Assembly (NCBI GenBank): GCA_951804985.1
Contig: OX638130.1
Span: forward strand, 1,888,501-1,952,500
Reading direction: 5' to 3'
DNA from: Dryomyza anilis
Taxonomy: Eukaryota > Arthropoda > Insecta > Diptera > Dryomyzidae
DNA: 64,000 bases
Shown one piece after another: positions 11,380 through 23,569 of the stretch. A program made the translations under genes and the position numbers. Each line of letters begins with the position of its first letter. Position 1 is the stretch's first letter. The notes beneath the pieces are model-generated. The model saw nothing but the letters and a program-made list of their open reading frames with translations. It searched no databases and was not told the DNA's origin.

Positions 11380-12605
11380 TCCTCAATTCTTCCCAGAGCC
11401 ATGTGGAAACAAAATATGGGAGCAAGAATTGTTTTGTATGTAGAATTATCTCGGGGAAGAACTATGCTGAGGAATAATTGATTTCAGTTCTACCAATTAT
11501 AAAAATATACGCTCCTAAAACATAACGTGAAGTTTTTATTACAAAATATTTTTTTTTTATTGGAGAGTCGCACCATTCTTCTTCGGATAATTTATCCCAG
11601 AGATAAGAATGGAAACAAAATATGGAGAAATAATTATTATGTGTGAAGAAATATATCGGGGGAGAAAGAATTGTCATCAGTTCTACGAATTATCGATCTT
11701 AAACATTAAGGCTAGCCAAAATTACAAAATTTCTATTTATTGGCTAGCACTATAATTCTTTCCCGGACAATTCTTGGCAAAAACAAGATCTCCTTACAAA
11801 TATGCAGCAAGAATTGTTTTGATGAAGAATTGTCTTGGGGAAGAATTGTCCTGAGAAAGAATTCTCAAAAATTATAAAAAATGACGCCCCTAAAACATAA
11901 CGTGAAGTCGTCTCTATTACAAAATATAATAATTCTGCACAGAGAAAAGTTTTCCTCAAAAATATGGAGACAGAATTGATTTGTATGAAGAATTGTCTGG
12001 GGAAGAATTATCATCATTTCTACGAATTATCGCTCTTAAAACATAAAGTGAAGTTAAAAAATATCTTTTTATTGGGGACCCGTAAAATTTGTCCTCTGAC
12101 AATTCTTCTCAGTGACAAGTTTTCATAAAAAATATGGAGAAAGAATTGTTGAAGAATAAGACGATGAAGAGTTTGTTCTACTGAAGAACAGTCTTGAGAA
12201 AGAATTGTCATCAGTAGTACCAATTATCGCTCTTAAATAAAAATGACTCCCCTTAAACGTAATTCACGACGTCTATATTACATAATAGTTTTATTTTTAT
12301 TGGATAGCCGGGCCATTATATTTCGCAGAGACACGTTTTCGTCAAAAATATGAAAAAAAGAATTGTGTTGTATAACGAATTGTCTCGGGAAGGAACTGCC
12401 CTGTGGAAGATTTGTCCTCACCTCATTATCACTTCTCAAAAATTAAGGGAAGCGCCTATATAACAAAAAATCTTTTTATTGGAGAACTCCTGAAAATTCT
12501 TTTCGGAGAACAATTTTCCTCAAAAATATGTGGAATGAATTCTTTAGGATGAAGAATTGTATCGGGAAAATACTGTCCTGAGATAGAATTGTTCGGGGAA
12601 GAAAT
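11380..12605. repeat. degenerate ~185-bp tandem array (GAATTGTC family)
   Basis: Six copies of a motif like AAAACATAACGTGAAG, followed by a word like TTACAAAATATT and TTTTTATTGG, occur near 11517, 11701, 11891, 12038, 12241 and 12446. Between them are variable copies of GAATTGTCTYGGGGAAGAA and AAAAATATGGAGAAAGAATT. The spacing averages about 185 bp. The same GAATTGTC/GGAAGAAT vocabulary returns near 43.2-46.5 kb and 51.6-52.8 kb, so this is a dispersed satellite family. Open frames on the minus strand here are repeat artefacts. Confidence 0.85.
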
Positions 12606-13290
12606 TAAAGCTTAGATCTAAATTAAATCATTTAAAATACTTATTAAAGTTTCGATCAATTAATCGCGTTTAAAGTTAACTTTTGCTCTTTAGTTGTTAT
12701 TCACAATTTTTTGAAAAGTACCGAAATATTTGAAACAAAAAATGTCCTTGTCAACCTAAAGCTTAATATAAGCTTTAAGTTGCATTTAGTTACCTGCTGC
12801 ATAAAAAGCTCGTTGGCAAGAAAGTTGGCAATTTCACAGGCATCCATTGTGAATTTGTCAACGAATAGAATTTGAACACAAATTGTATTAAAGTTACTTA
12901 TTTTCCATATTTTCAATTTCTTCAACAAAAAATAAATTATTTTACTGAAAAAAAAAAAACCAATAACATAAAAATTTGAATTTTATTTTAACATAAATTA
13001 ACTAATAAAATTTAAAATCTCAAGGCCATAATAATATGAACATAAATATAAAGAATATTTCGTATTTTATTTCTGTTTTCGTCAGAGATTAAAAAAATTC
13101 GTATGCTAAACGTACCGTATCTCAAGAGATCACAAATAATATTTGGCAGGGTCACATTTATCTTTGCGAACACAAACTCATACGATACATAGCGAACACT
13201 AACAGAAAGAAGAGAATACAACAGTAACGAATTATGATGCGTATACACACACTTTCACAACGACAACTATTCGTTGCTATCCTGTATCAT

Positions 13291-13356
13291 CGCATGGCAA
13301 CAAACAGACGCATGACAGCAGACAGACGCATGGCAACAGACAGACGCATGACACCA
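13291..13356. repeat. 18-bp minisatellite, about 3.7 copies
   Basis: Units CGCATGGCAACAAACAGA (13291), CGCATGACAGCAGACAGA (13309), CGCATGGCAACAGACAGA (13327) and a partial unit at 13345. Because 18 is a multiple of 3, the minus strand reads an open CCHASV repeat, which is an artefact. Confidence 0.9.
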
Positions 13357-13769
13357 CACTACATGTATGTATCTATTACAGCTATCTAGTTCGCAACAAC
13401 AACGAGTTTTTTTTTGTGGTACAACAAATTTCTCACCAAAAGTTTTATGAAAAGCTTGGATTCGCATTTTTGTTGTTGTTGCACTTTCAAACGGATTTGT
13501 GAAAAAAAAAACAAAAAGCAATATCAGCTAAATGAGGTACACTGTGAAAATGTTCAAATATTTTTTTTTCTATAAGTTAAATGAATAAAGCACATAGAAC
13601 TTAACTTAAGAAAAACTTTACAATTAACAAAAAAAATTATGTATAAAAGTAAAACAAAACAATAATGTGAATATCACAGTGTATGTACACAATTGATGTA
13701 CGAACTAGCGTAGCGTAGAAAAGCGAAACAACATTGTTTTGTCTATTTAATCTTTTTGAAGCGACTTTT

Positions 13770-13809
13770 GAAGCACTTTTGAAACTATTTACCGCTTCAA
13801 AAGTGCTTC
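13770..13809. repeat. perfect 14-bp inverted repeat (hairpin)
   Basis: GAAGCACTTTTGAA is followed after a 12-nt spacer by its exact complement TTCAAAAGTGCTTC. A further partial copy (GAAGCGACTTTTGAAG) lies just upstream at about 13758. No element boundary is evident. Confidence 0.85.
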
Positions 13810-13966
13810 ACAGACCTTATTTTTAAGATGCTTATATTCTGTAGCTTTGAAAACCACAAAAAAAAAACACTGCTATAATAATGTTCACGTTCATAATATT
13901 TTGCACGCTTCCCTTTGTTAATTGTTGTTCAATATTAAGTAATATCATGAATTCTTTTGAATTTCA

Positions 13967-14150
13967 TTATTCCCTTAAAAACATAATAAATACATTAAAA
14001 TGATAAAAGACGCAAGAGTCTTGCATTTCTTGCAGTGTTAGTCTTGCACTAGATGTTGTTCTTGCATTTCTTATCTTGCTCTTGTCCTTGCAAAAAATCT
14101 CGATTTTGTTCTCACTATTGTTCTTGCACAAAATGGAAGAACAAGACATT
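13967..14150. repeat. C/T-rich repeat related to the 2.2-4.3 kb array
   Basis: Repeated TTGTTCTTGCA, GTCTTGCA and TTTCTTGCA words resemble the unit starts of the large array at 2205-4290. It is a short, isolated outlier of about 180 bp. Confidence 0.6.
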
Positions 14151-14919
14151 TTTGAACATCACTAGTTCCAACTTATGTGACCTAAATTGTAGCTATGTAT
14201 GAGCAGTGCATTTAAATTTGAATTAAAATTGTGAGACTTACAGTTTAATGTGGAATACAAAAGGTAGAGAAATGGCAACTTCAAATGGCTGTAGAGTTAC
14301 GTACCAAACGACTGTCTTAGCAGATTTGCAGATTATGCCCTCTAGAACACTGCGTTTAAAAGTTATGAAGGTTTTAAGAAAAACTAAAAATTATATGCTG
14401 ATTTTGATTCCACTAGTACGCTCCGTTTCAAAATTATAAAGTTTATAGAACTGTTCACTTTTTATCCTAACTTCAAATGGCTGTACAATCTAAACGGAGG
14501 TCGTAGATGGGTCAAACTTACCACTTTTTACGGCTTTCTAAATAAAAAAATGGAATAAAATTTTTATTTACTATATGTGCTGATTGCAATAACATTTTTT
14601 CACAATAATATCCTCAGGCTATATTAATAGTTTTGCCAATTTCGATATTTCTGAATATTGCACAATTGTGTTGTAAATATAAAAACCAATAAAATTTTAA
14701 ATATGAATTTACAAAATATTCAAACTACATGGTATTCTTTTGCACAGGTCATTTGCACATATTTCCATACATTTATTAAATTCAGGCAAGCAAAACTGTA
14801 TAGAGTGTGCTCAGTTTATTTCATTTTAATTTTTTTATGCAGTGATTTATTGTGCAGCTTAAAATTTCAATTAAAAACGAAATGAAATTTTTACAAAGAA
14901 TGTACGGATTTTCTGCTGA
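14151..14919. other. AT-rich single-copy DNA
   Basis: The phrase ACTTCAAATGGCTGTA occurs twice (about 14278 and 14470), which hints at an old duplication. No gene seen. Confidence 0.35.
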
Positions 14920-16500
14920 ATACAAGTATCACATAGGACGGGTCAGTACGACTGTTGAACACTTGGTTGTTGTTTTCATTGAGAGACTTTGAGTTGTGAG
15001 TTTTTTTTATTTGAAATATTCAGAAAATTATTCAATAATACGAGAGCAATTGAATTTGGTATTGCTTTACTCGAATGATTGAAGCTGCTCGAGTTCGAAA
15101 CACGAGCACGTGGCGCATACAATGTTTTGTGCTATAGAAATTCGCGCCATCTGGCACCACAGGTGCTGCGTCGTTGGGCAATATGGTTGCCGCTACTACG
15201 ACCAAAGCCGACGTTTAAAGTTTCACAGAGGCGCCATATTGCTTCAAGTCCATTGACAGTCAAAAGTTTCAATTTCTGCGGCAGCTGTCAATTTGTTGAC
15301 GGCGCTTCGCACTGCTCAAGGACGAAGGTTGCGGCCGGGCACAAGATGGCTGCTGTTTTTGGCTGCTACGCCGAATTGATTTTGTCGCAGAATTTTGCAA
15401 TTTAAACAAGTTGTTTATTTGCACGACTATAATGGTTTCAGAGCAATGTGCCATCGGTTGGCAACAAAAGCCAAAAGTTCAAAATGTTCTTTTAATGGCA
15501 ACAGAACCTCTCCGGGGAGGGGTGGTGTTGAATTTGTTTATTTGTGGAAGTAAATTACTGCGATTTCACTTGCGTTGAGTTTTGATTGTGTATTTTAATT
15601 GTAATTGATTGAGCACAAAGGATTTGGACGAATTCGAATGAATTAAAACTCGTTACAATGCGCGAGCGGTTGGCATTCATTTGTGTGCGAAGTGTTGGTC
15701 GGTTTTCAGTGGTTTGCACTTTTAGTAAAAAAAAAAAGAATAAAAAAAGAATAAAAAAAGAATTAAAAAAAAACAAAAAAAAAAGTTTAAAAAAAGTTAC
15801 AGAAAAGTTAAAAAAAAAATGATAATTAAAATAAAAATGTATATTAAACATAAACATTATGTGCAAGTCAGCAAAAACCCTACGCGTTCTTTTATTTTTC
15901 GCTTGTAAAAGGAGCAGCACGCGGAGTGAGTAGTAGGTGTTTATTGGGTATTTTGTTTTGTTTGCACGACCTCCACGCGCGTTGCGGAAGCCGTCAGGGA
16001 AGTAGCGCACGCTTAATGTAATCAACTGTGCAGTAATTTGTGGTGGCCACATCATTTCACACGCACAGATACAATCAGTCTCCGCCTTGTACTCCCCCGT
16101 TCAAAGACACACACAGAACTACACAGCAACTCCCCATTGCTATACCTAAAAGCAGACATACGGCGGCACAGACAGATACCACTGCCGGATGGAAAATCGC
16201 ACGCCGGATGTTGGTGCCGCGCGGAGTCAATGAAACAAAAACAAGCAGACGCAGCGCCATGGGAAGCGCAATGAATTTAAATGATGACACACGGCAACGC
16301 GAGCTGTGCTTCACCATGGTTTTTATTTTTGTTTTTTTGTTTTTAACAAAAAGCCGATGTATAGACTTTACTTGGGATATGTTTACACAGGTAGCTACCA
16401 AGTACAAAATATTTAAAATGTCCTCCGATTTGTTGCACTACCCAGTGGAAAATTGCACAGCCCTAAAGAAATATGAGCTCTGAATATTCAGGTATCATCA
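14920..16500. other. GC-richer island, possible conserved non-coding or 5' gene region
   Basis: Positions 15080-15380 and 15900-16300 have markedly more G and C than the surroundings, many CpG, and frames open over 60-166 codons on both strands. Between them, 15725-15830 is an A-rich run. The minus-strand frame at 15555-16055 is Phe/Leu-rich across that run and not protein-like. An initiator match (TCAGTC at 16075) lacks a correctly placed DPE. The stretch could hold a 5' UTR exon or enhancer, but no exon can be defined. Confidence 0.35.
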
Positions 16501-16639
16501 ACTCAGGTCAGCATTCATGTCTGCATGAAATGTATTTTTCAGGCATTAATGAAGTCAAACCTATTCAAATTATTGAGATCTGCCAACCAATGATGGAAAT
16601 TTATGCAAATAACTCTACACGTTGTGCTAGCTAGTTTTA

Positions 16640-18120
16640 GTCTACTACCAATCATCCTTCGACACTTCGATAACGAGTCGTTTATAGACAACCCCAGTTG
16701 CTGACGACGGCGTCGATATACCGCCGCCTGACAGTGATGAGGTTGCAGAGCCGCAAGATCGAATGAGGCAGACCATCTTGAGGCGATGAGCTCATAACAA
16801 GCATGCACCAGCTCATCAGTAGAATATGGTCAGAAGAAATCATGCCCAGCGAATGAAGTCTCAGTTTACTCTGCCCAATCCTTAAAAGGGGGATCAAATG
16901 ATACGCGCCAACTACCGTGCGATAATTCTCCTCAATATCATATATAAGGTTCTAACGAGCGTATTATGTGGAAGACTAAATTGTCAACAGACTGATTGGA
17001 GCTTATCAGTGCGGCTTCAGACCTTCAGACAATTCCACCATAGACCAGATTTTCACATTCCCTGGAAAAGACCAAAGAGAGGCAGATCGACACCCACCAC
17101 CTTCTAGTAGACTACAAAGCTTCCTTTGACAATCCGAAAACGAGTCGTTTATATGTCACCATGTCTTAGTTCGGTATACCTGCGAAATTTATAAGGCTTT
17201 GCGGGATAACCCTGATCAACAAACGTTGCACAGTGCGAATTGGGAACAACCTCTATGAAACGTTTAATGCCCAACGAGTTTTCAGACAAGGCGACTCCCT
17301 CTCGTGTAACTTATTCAATCTGATAATGAAGAAAACAATAAGAGCTACTGTAATCCCTCACAATGGCACTATCTTCAACAACACTCGGGTATGCGTTTGA
17401 TATTGATATCATTGGGCAGAGCACACGTGCAGCATTCTACAATTTACAGAAGGAATCGCTACGAATGAGTCCTACGGTGAACGAGGACATGACGAAGTAC
17501 ATTGTATCAACAAACAAAGAGTCCCGGCGTTTCGGATAGTACGTCACTATTGATATTCACAACTTCGAAGTCATGAAGGACTTAATCAACTAGAATAACA
17601 GTATCATTCTTGAGATAAGCTAAAGAATAGCAAGAGCAGTATTCTCTAGTTCAGAGAAGGTATCAGGTCGAATGGGTCCTACGGTAAACGAGGACATCAC
17701 GAAGTACCAACGAAGTATAAACAAACAAAGACTTCAGTCATCTTGGACAATACGTCACTATTGTCATCCACAACTTCGAAGTCGTGAAGGATTTTATCAA
17801 CAAGAATAACACTATCATTCATGTGATTAGCTACACAATAACTTTTGCAACAGGTGCTACTTTGGGCTCAGTAGGCAATATCGGAATAGATAGCCTGGTC
17901 GGCCTCTCTCGACTGTCATAATGTACACTCTTTATATCACTCACCATTCGAATCCTCCTCAATCGCGCTGAGGTATGGACTCTTGCCAAAGCCGTTGAGC
18001 GAGCTTCGTTCGAGAGAAAAATTCTTCGGAAAATTATGACTCGATATGTGTTGAAAACGAGTACAGATTTAGATGGAACAATTAGCTAAAGAAGATCAAT
18101 AGTTACCAGCCATATTACAT
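16640..18120 (+). mobile_element. decayed RTE-like non-LTR retrotransposon (endonuclease-RT 3' half)
   Basis: Reverse-transcriptase blocks appear in order but in changing frames: MHQLISRIWSEEIMP (about 16803), ANYRAIILLNIIYKVL (16908), AYQCGFRPSDNSTIDQIF (17001), HHLLVDYKASFD (17095-17130), FGIPAKFIRLC (17171), FRQGDSLSCNLFN (17281), then YAFDIDIIGQ at 17390. The last is the usual YADDIDIIGR box with the first catalytic Asp replaced by Phe. The tail has NFEVMKDLIN and FERKILRKI (18009-18035), the end motif of this insect family. Frameshifts (for example between 17025 and 17075) and stops make it a pseudogene. No 5' endonuclease is readable. The clade call (RTE-like) is from motif wording only. 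Confidence 0.85.
17461..17860 (+). repeat. internal 207-bp tandem duplication in the RTE-like element
   Basis: GTCCTACGGTGAACGAGGAC at 17469 recurs as GTCCTACGGTAAACGAGGAC at 17676, an offset of 207 bp. The following words (ACGAAGTAC, TACGTCACTATTG, CACAACTTCGAAGTC) also recur at that offset. The duplicated part encodes the region after the YADD box (VNEDxTKY ... NFEVxKD). Protein of this family has one copy, so the duplication is secondary. Confidence 0.88.
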
Positions 18121-20689
18121 TGAATTTTTAAATCTTCTCATATGTTACTCACTTTTTAAACTTAGCATCTTATGAAACGGTAAGGTCGACATACTTCATA
18201 TGGCACTAAAATGTACGAGGGAAGTAAACAATTTTTACTACTATCACGTTTGCTAATCCTTATTTGAAATTTACCAATATCCTTTCAAACTGTGATCTGC
18301 CCTAACTTCACTCTTCCGTGATCCCTCTTGTTTCTAGCATTCTTCCAAATTTCTATGTTCTCATCACTAATATGTCGACTTTCCTTTCACCCGGTCACTT
18401 CTGCTATAATTTGCTTTCTCTTCTTTCTTTTGCACTTTTATTCCACATCATGTGTTTAGCCCTTATTCTGCATGCCTAGCAGATTTTCCTGGAAAACATC
18501 TTTTAAAAGCCCAAAAAGTCCTAAACCAATTTGTACTTCTGCTGGGTCTGTTCGTGTGCATGTCAGAGTATATTTAAATATAACGTGGCTGAAATTTAAT
18601 AAACTTGTTTGCGGAAATCTTTACAAACTACAGCAACATTAGGCTCGACACCAGCACCACAAATATTTATGCAGGTCTACCGGAAGCGGAAGTTCTCGAA
18701 TGGACACCAACTTGTACAAAAATATCCTTCGTTTAGGGTTGAAAAGTCACGCATTTTTATAGCTGATTTGCATTCGTGTGCATTTTGATAAGGAGCGGCA
18801 CACATTCCCCATTGACACTGAATACATCGAAAGCAAATTAGGAAGGACGGGCTCATTTAAACACATTAATGGGGAGGGAGAACCCAAAGGAGTTATGCAC
18901 TGAATATACCCAAAAGAATGCTATGTATGTTTTGGCCTTCAATTTAATTCAACAACAACAACAACAAAAATGTTATAATGTAAAAACAGAAAATTGCCTA
19001 GAGCCTAAATAACCTTCAGACTTTTGGCTGGTTCAAAGGCTTTTGCAATGTGAAGGTTCCACTTGGTATTGCAAACAGATTGATTTTCCAACGAAATACC
19101 ACACGTGTTTTAAACCACGTGTGGCACATGATTGGATTGAAATCAGCCGCCTACATTGAACATTTGTCTAAAGACTTTTAGAACATAGCGAAATCGAATA
19201 CCATTAAAATGGCTTGAAAATGTTATTGACTCAGATGAGAGACGGAGCGGCATCGAGAAGATGCGCGACAAAACGGTCAATGAACCGCAGATGTGGTGCC
19301 GCGCCAATCTTTTATTTATTCCATTCGTTTGAACAAAAGTGCCATATCCAACACCCGACACAGCAAAGGACTTCTGCAACACTGAAATCAGTTAATCTCA
19401 TCCGCAGTTTCAATTCAAGTGGAAATCGAGCACCAACTGATGTGGGTATTATTGACGATGCTACTTCGGGTATGGGCAGGATGTATCCGATGTTCTTGTG
19501 CACGGTGACAAAATTCCAAATTGATTGAACACATTCGCCGCAGACAAGTCGTTGTTTTTTTTATTTTTTGGCTGGATTGTGAAGTGGAACTGAAAGCTGA
19601 AAGTGATGCCGGAAGCAAGTCTGAAGAGGCGCGGGCAGGCGGACACAGTTTACATTGCGAAGGGTTATGTGCTGGAGCACCAGCAGCAAACAAGAAAACA
19701 AACAAACGATAGAACGAACGGATTTTCTAGGATCCCGAAATCAAACCATGTCGAAAGGGTTGACAAAGAGTTGTAATTTGATTTACACAAAACAGAAAAT
19801 ACTATTCAAATAGATTTATACAAAAATAAAAGCAGCAAAGAAATAAGCAGTGATTGAAAAATACATAATCCCATCGAAGGATAGACAAAAAAACTGTAAA
19901 CTTTCCACAGCGCACGTTTGCGAGTTACCAAGATAAAATTGAAAAATCGGCAAGACTTAAGAGTAATATTTATGAAATTATTATATATCCGAAGAACATA
20001 TTCTAATACATATTAGGAGTTATTTTCAACTTTCATAAATGTAATCAGAGAATCGTATTGTCAGATTTAAAGAAAATTTGATATCGTAAATAGCTTGGGT
20101 TAAGAAACTTGTGAACAGTTATGGGAAATTATTATAGAGCATGATTAACATTGACAAATATCAGAATACAATTTTACACAAAATTGTTTTCGTGAGTTAC
20201 TAAAGTTTAGAATAATCTGACTGTATGATACATTGCATAGACTAAGTACACTCGCATAATTAATAATTGTAAAGCTTAGATATTGATTTCTGTCATTGTG
20301 ATGTAATATTAAAAAAATTTTTTTAAAATTTTGGAAGTATGTTTTACAGTGGCATTACATTGTCTGAAAAGTCTGCTCTTCTGGTGGACTATTTTCAACA
20401 TGAAGTGCACAATTTTTAAGCTCTAGAATATAAGTAACATATTACATTTTAATTATGTCGATTTTTTTTTTTAAGTTCCATATTAGCAAAATTGTTTTGT
20501 TTGTTACGTTACATGAAATATCTATTACGTTTCCTGTCCGATCTACGTTAGCAGAAAAAGTAAAATTAAGCATAACAAATGGTTTATTTTAACAAAAGAT
20601 AACATGAAGTCAGTGGTCTTACGATAGAACTCTCAAGAAGTTCCAACAAATTGGAATGCACTTAAATTGCACTTAATATTTTTTTTTTT
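18121..20689. other. single-copy DNA with GC-richer islands
   Basis: Positions 18740-18900 and 19140-19740 are more balanced in composition, with overlapping open frames on both strands (up to 104 codons) that I do not recognise. A perfect short palindrome ACACGTG...CACGTGT (19101-19124) is present. Positions 19780-20680 are AT-rich. No exon can be supported. Confidence 0.35.
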
Positions 20690-21172
20690 AAACATGTGGG
20701 TAATGTTAAGTGACATGGGCAGGACTTGGAAGTCGGTCAGACCCGACTATTGAATACTCTACACCTTGGTGTGGATAGTAATGTGACATATTTATTTAAA
20801 TACCTAACTATCAAAGTTAATAATTATGATCATCGCTCTCACATATATTACAAAATGTGGGCGTATCACGCCTGTTTTTGTAACATATATTAGTATGTGA
20901 ATTATAACAATTATTTTTCAATTTTATAAGTATATCTTGAATACTTTTCGAGTTATTGGTTCCTCAGCTCATTTCCGTACTCAGAATCATTTTTTCGCAT
21001 TCTGACCAGTATTTCTCAAGTTATCGGACAAACAGACGAACATGTCTAAACGGACTCGTGTCATAATGATCAAGAATATATATACTTTTCCTTACCGGCC
21101 ACGCCTTCTAAGGGGCGTTACAATATCTGCACAAACTTATTATACCCTGTACCTCATAGGTGTAGGGTATAA
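20690..21172 (+). mobile_element. palindrome-ended element, copy 1 (internally deleted)
   Basis: Left end: AAGTGACATGGGCAGGACTT, then AGTCGGTCAGACCCGACTAT (a damaged palindrome), then ACTCTACACC. Right end: CTAAGGGGCGTTACAATATC, then the hairpin-like TATACCCTGTACCTCATAGG ending TGTAGGGTATA. The same left and right ends bound larger copies at about 32895-33678 (+) and 55955-56757 (-). This copy is about 480 bp against about 800 for the others. No protein is encoded; I do not know the family name. Confidence 0.75.
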
Positions 21173-22069
21173 TTAATTACAAAGTGGAATGCGGTACAAA
21201 TTATAAATCGTATCCTTAGTTTTATGTGTTAATAGTGACGATTGCCCCATCAATCACTTGAATCACTTGAATACGCAATATAACGGATACTTTTCGCACT
21301 ATCCCTACTTCTTTTTCTTCCGCCACTCCTTCTAGGCAGATGCTCTTTGTTTCTTGAAATCAACAAATTTCTTCAACCTTTTCAATTTGTCGATGTAATT
21401 CTTGTTTTTCTGCGCCTTGCTTAGGTTTTCCTAAACATCAAACGTATGTTTAAGGTTTGAAAATCAAAATTGTTATATTGCTTGTGTCAATAAAAAAATG
21501 TTTGCTACGTTACAAATCCTTTTTGGCTCTGTACACAGACATTAATAATTACACTGCTAATTTTTGATTATCTTTAGAAATTAGACTAAAATTACTCGAA
21601 GAAAATTGGGTCTTTCACTTATATTGACGTACTAGATTTTGTGGTAAAAGACTTTTTGGAATTTTTGTTTGCTACGTTACTTTAAAAAATGCGGTTAAAT
21701 TCTTTTTTGTTTAAAATTTTATACAATCTTCTAATTCGATACAGAACTAGTGCTGTGCTCGTGTGAGATTTCTGAGAAACGATATCGATGAAAAAAATCT
21801 TTCAAACATCTGACAAATACGATAAATATAATAAGCAACAATCAATTAAACATCTTACGAATAGCAAAATAGTTGTAGAATATTTGGAAAAGGTACTCCA
21901 TTAAAAATCGCGGAGTAATTTTTATTGAATTAAAATAAAATGAATCAAATGTGTTTTTATTTATTCTAAAATAGTATCCTGATCATACATGGACAATTTT
22001 GCAATTTCGTCTCATATTGAAATTTGGCAACAACGCAGAAGTGCTCAGTTACCATGAAACTTAAAATTT
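21173..22069. other. AT-rich DNA with recurring GCTACGTTAC words
   Basis: TTTGYTACGTTAC occurs at about 20500, 21501 and 21669, so the sequence around copy 1 of the palindrome-ended element may itself be an older element that was split. No termini could be defined and no gene was seen. Confidence 0.35.
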
Positions 22070-22900
22070 GCCGAACGCAATGTCACAAAAGTTTAAAAAA
22101 CGGTTTCAGACAACAGCACAAATTGAAATTTAGCAATTGTAGAATAATGCAAATATTGCTACACATTGAAACTTGACAACAATGCAAAACTATATAGATT
22201 ATGTTGTAAATATAAATTTGACACAAAAACACACTGTTGAAATTTGCCAACAGAAATATGGAATGCTTATAAAACACACATATATACTTGCCAACAGCGC
22301 ACAACATTGTACGTTGAAATTTGGCAACCAGGCAAAACAAACGTTAAACCTAATAAAACACATCGAAGAGACGCAAAGATCGGGAAATTTTGACAACAGC
22401 GCAAAGCATTGAAATTTGACAACAGTGGATTTGCAATATATAATTAAATTTAAGAATAGACTGAAAAAGATTGTAGACAACATCGCAATTTTAAGTTTGA
22501 CTCCTGAAAAATAAAAATTTAATTTTTTATTGCAATTTATCAACAGCGCAAATCTATGCAGATTATGTTGAATATTTAAATTCAATAAAGGCACGATAAA
22601 ACACAATATTAATGTCACATAATGTACCATGCAATTAAATTGACACTTTGAATGTTGGACAACGTAGAAAGATTTTCAAATCGGCGCATATAGAAATTTG
22701 GCTACATCGCTCAACTTTCCCTGTGAAAATATGACAACTCTGCCAAACAAAGCCGTTAAAAAAGCGCAAAGACATTTCAATTGTTATACTCAATTTTTGA
22801 AAATTTGGCAACAGCGCAAAAGCGTTCTGTTACTATTAAATGTTGAAATTTGACAACGGCGCAAAGTCTTTTCTAATTTTTGGAAAGTGTGAAAAAGTGC
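22070..22900. repeat. degenerate array of TTGAAATTTGGCAACAGCGC words
   Basis: About a dozen variants of GAAATTTGRCAACAGCGCAA occur between 22010 and 22870, at irregular spacing of 40-90 bp, mixed with AAAACACA words. The long minus-strand open frame (22199-22630) follows from the lack of stops in this vocabulary and shows no protein-like features beyond Phe/Leu/Cys richness. Confidence 0.7.
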
Positions 22901-23569
22901 AAAAATGAGGTGTTTCATATTAGAAAAGTACGTTATGTTCTTCATATTGTTATGACATAGATACGATTTATTAAAAGTAAATTTGTATATTTTATAATGG
23001 AAAAATGTTGAATATTATAATGTGATGTTTGGCAACATAGCTTAACGTCGCCATCATGTTTATGAATCCTTCGAAGGTAAAATTGTACAACGACTTGAGA
23101 CTTCTTCGCGGAATAGCCAAGTTTGCCTGCGCTGCTATCATCAAAGTAAACTCTGAAAAGAAATATTTTCCATTACGTCTTGATAATTTCAATCCCAGCA
23201 AATTTTATTTTCACTTTTTAAAATGTAATATTTAAGTTGACACTTTTTTACACTATTGGATTTACTTAATTGTTGTGGACAACTCGAGCGTAAGTACGCC
23301 ATTTTCCTTTTTTATAGTAGTGAACTGTCAAAATACCTCAAAAGTTTTGTTGCAAATGTCCAAGAAATCAGGATGTTTGCTATCAGTCAATTGTAAATAT
23401 CTCAATTATCATTGTTGTTGCGGCAAACATCTCGTAACTATCTGCATTTATGTCATATTTAAAAAAATATTAATAGTTTTGCTGCAACTTTATTGAAACT
23501 TATGGGATGTTTGGCGTAAATACAAAAGAATAGTTGCAGCAGGACTTTCATAAACATCTTATTTTCTTA
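22901..23569. other. AT-rich DNA, no gene seen
   Basis: Short unrecognised frames only (69 and 73 codons). No repeats noted. Confidence 0.3.

Larger units (their letters stand above)
12606..13966. other. AT-rich single-copy DNA with two small repeats
   Basis: No coding region recognised. It includes the 18-bp minisatellite and the hairpin listed separately. Homopolymer A runs at 12948-12958 and a T run at 13560 are present. Confidence 0.35.

Noticed and set aside
15555..16055. 166-codon minus-strand frame
   Set aside because: Half of it is a Phe/Leu run from an A-rich stretch on the + strand; no conserved motif. Kept only as part of a possible island.
16075..16109. Second initiator match (TCAGTC) with an AGACAC downstream
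   Set aside because: The DPE-like hexamer is displaced by one base and mismatches the last position; spacing is strict for this element.
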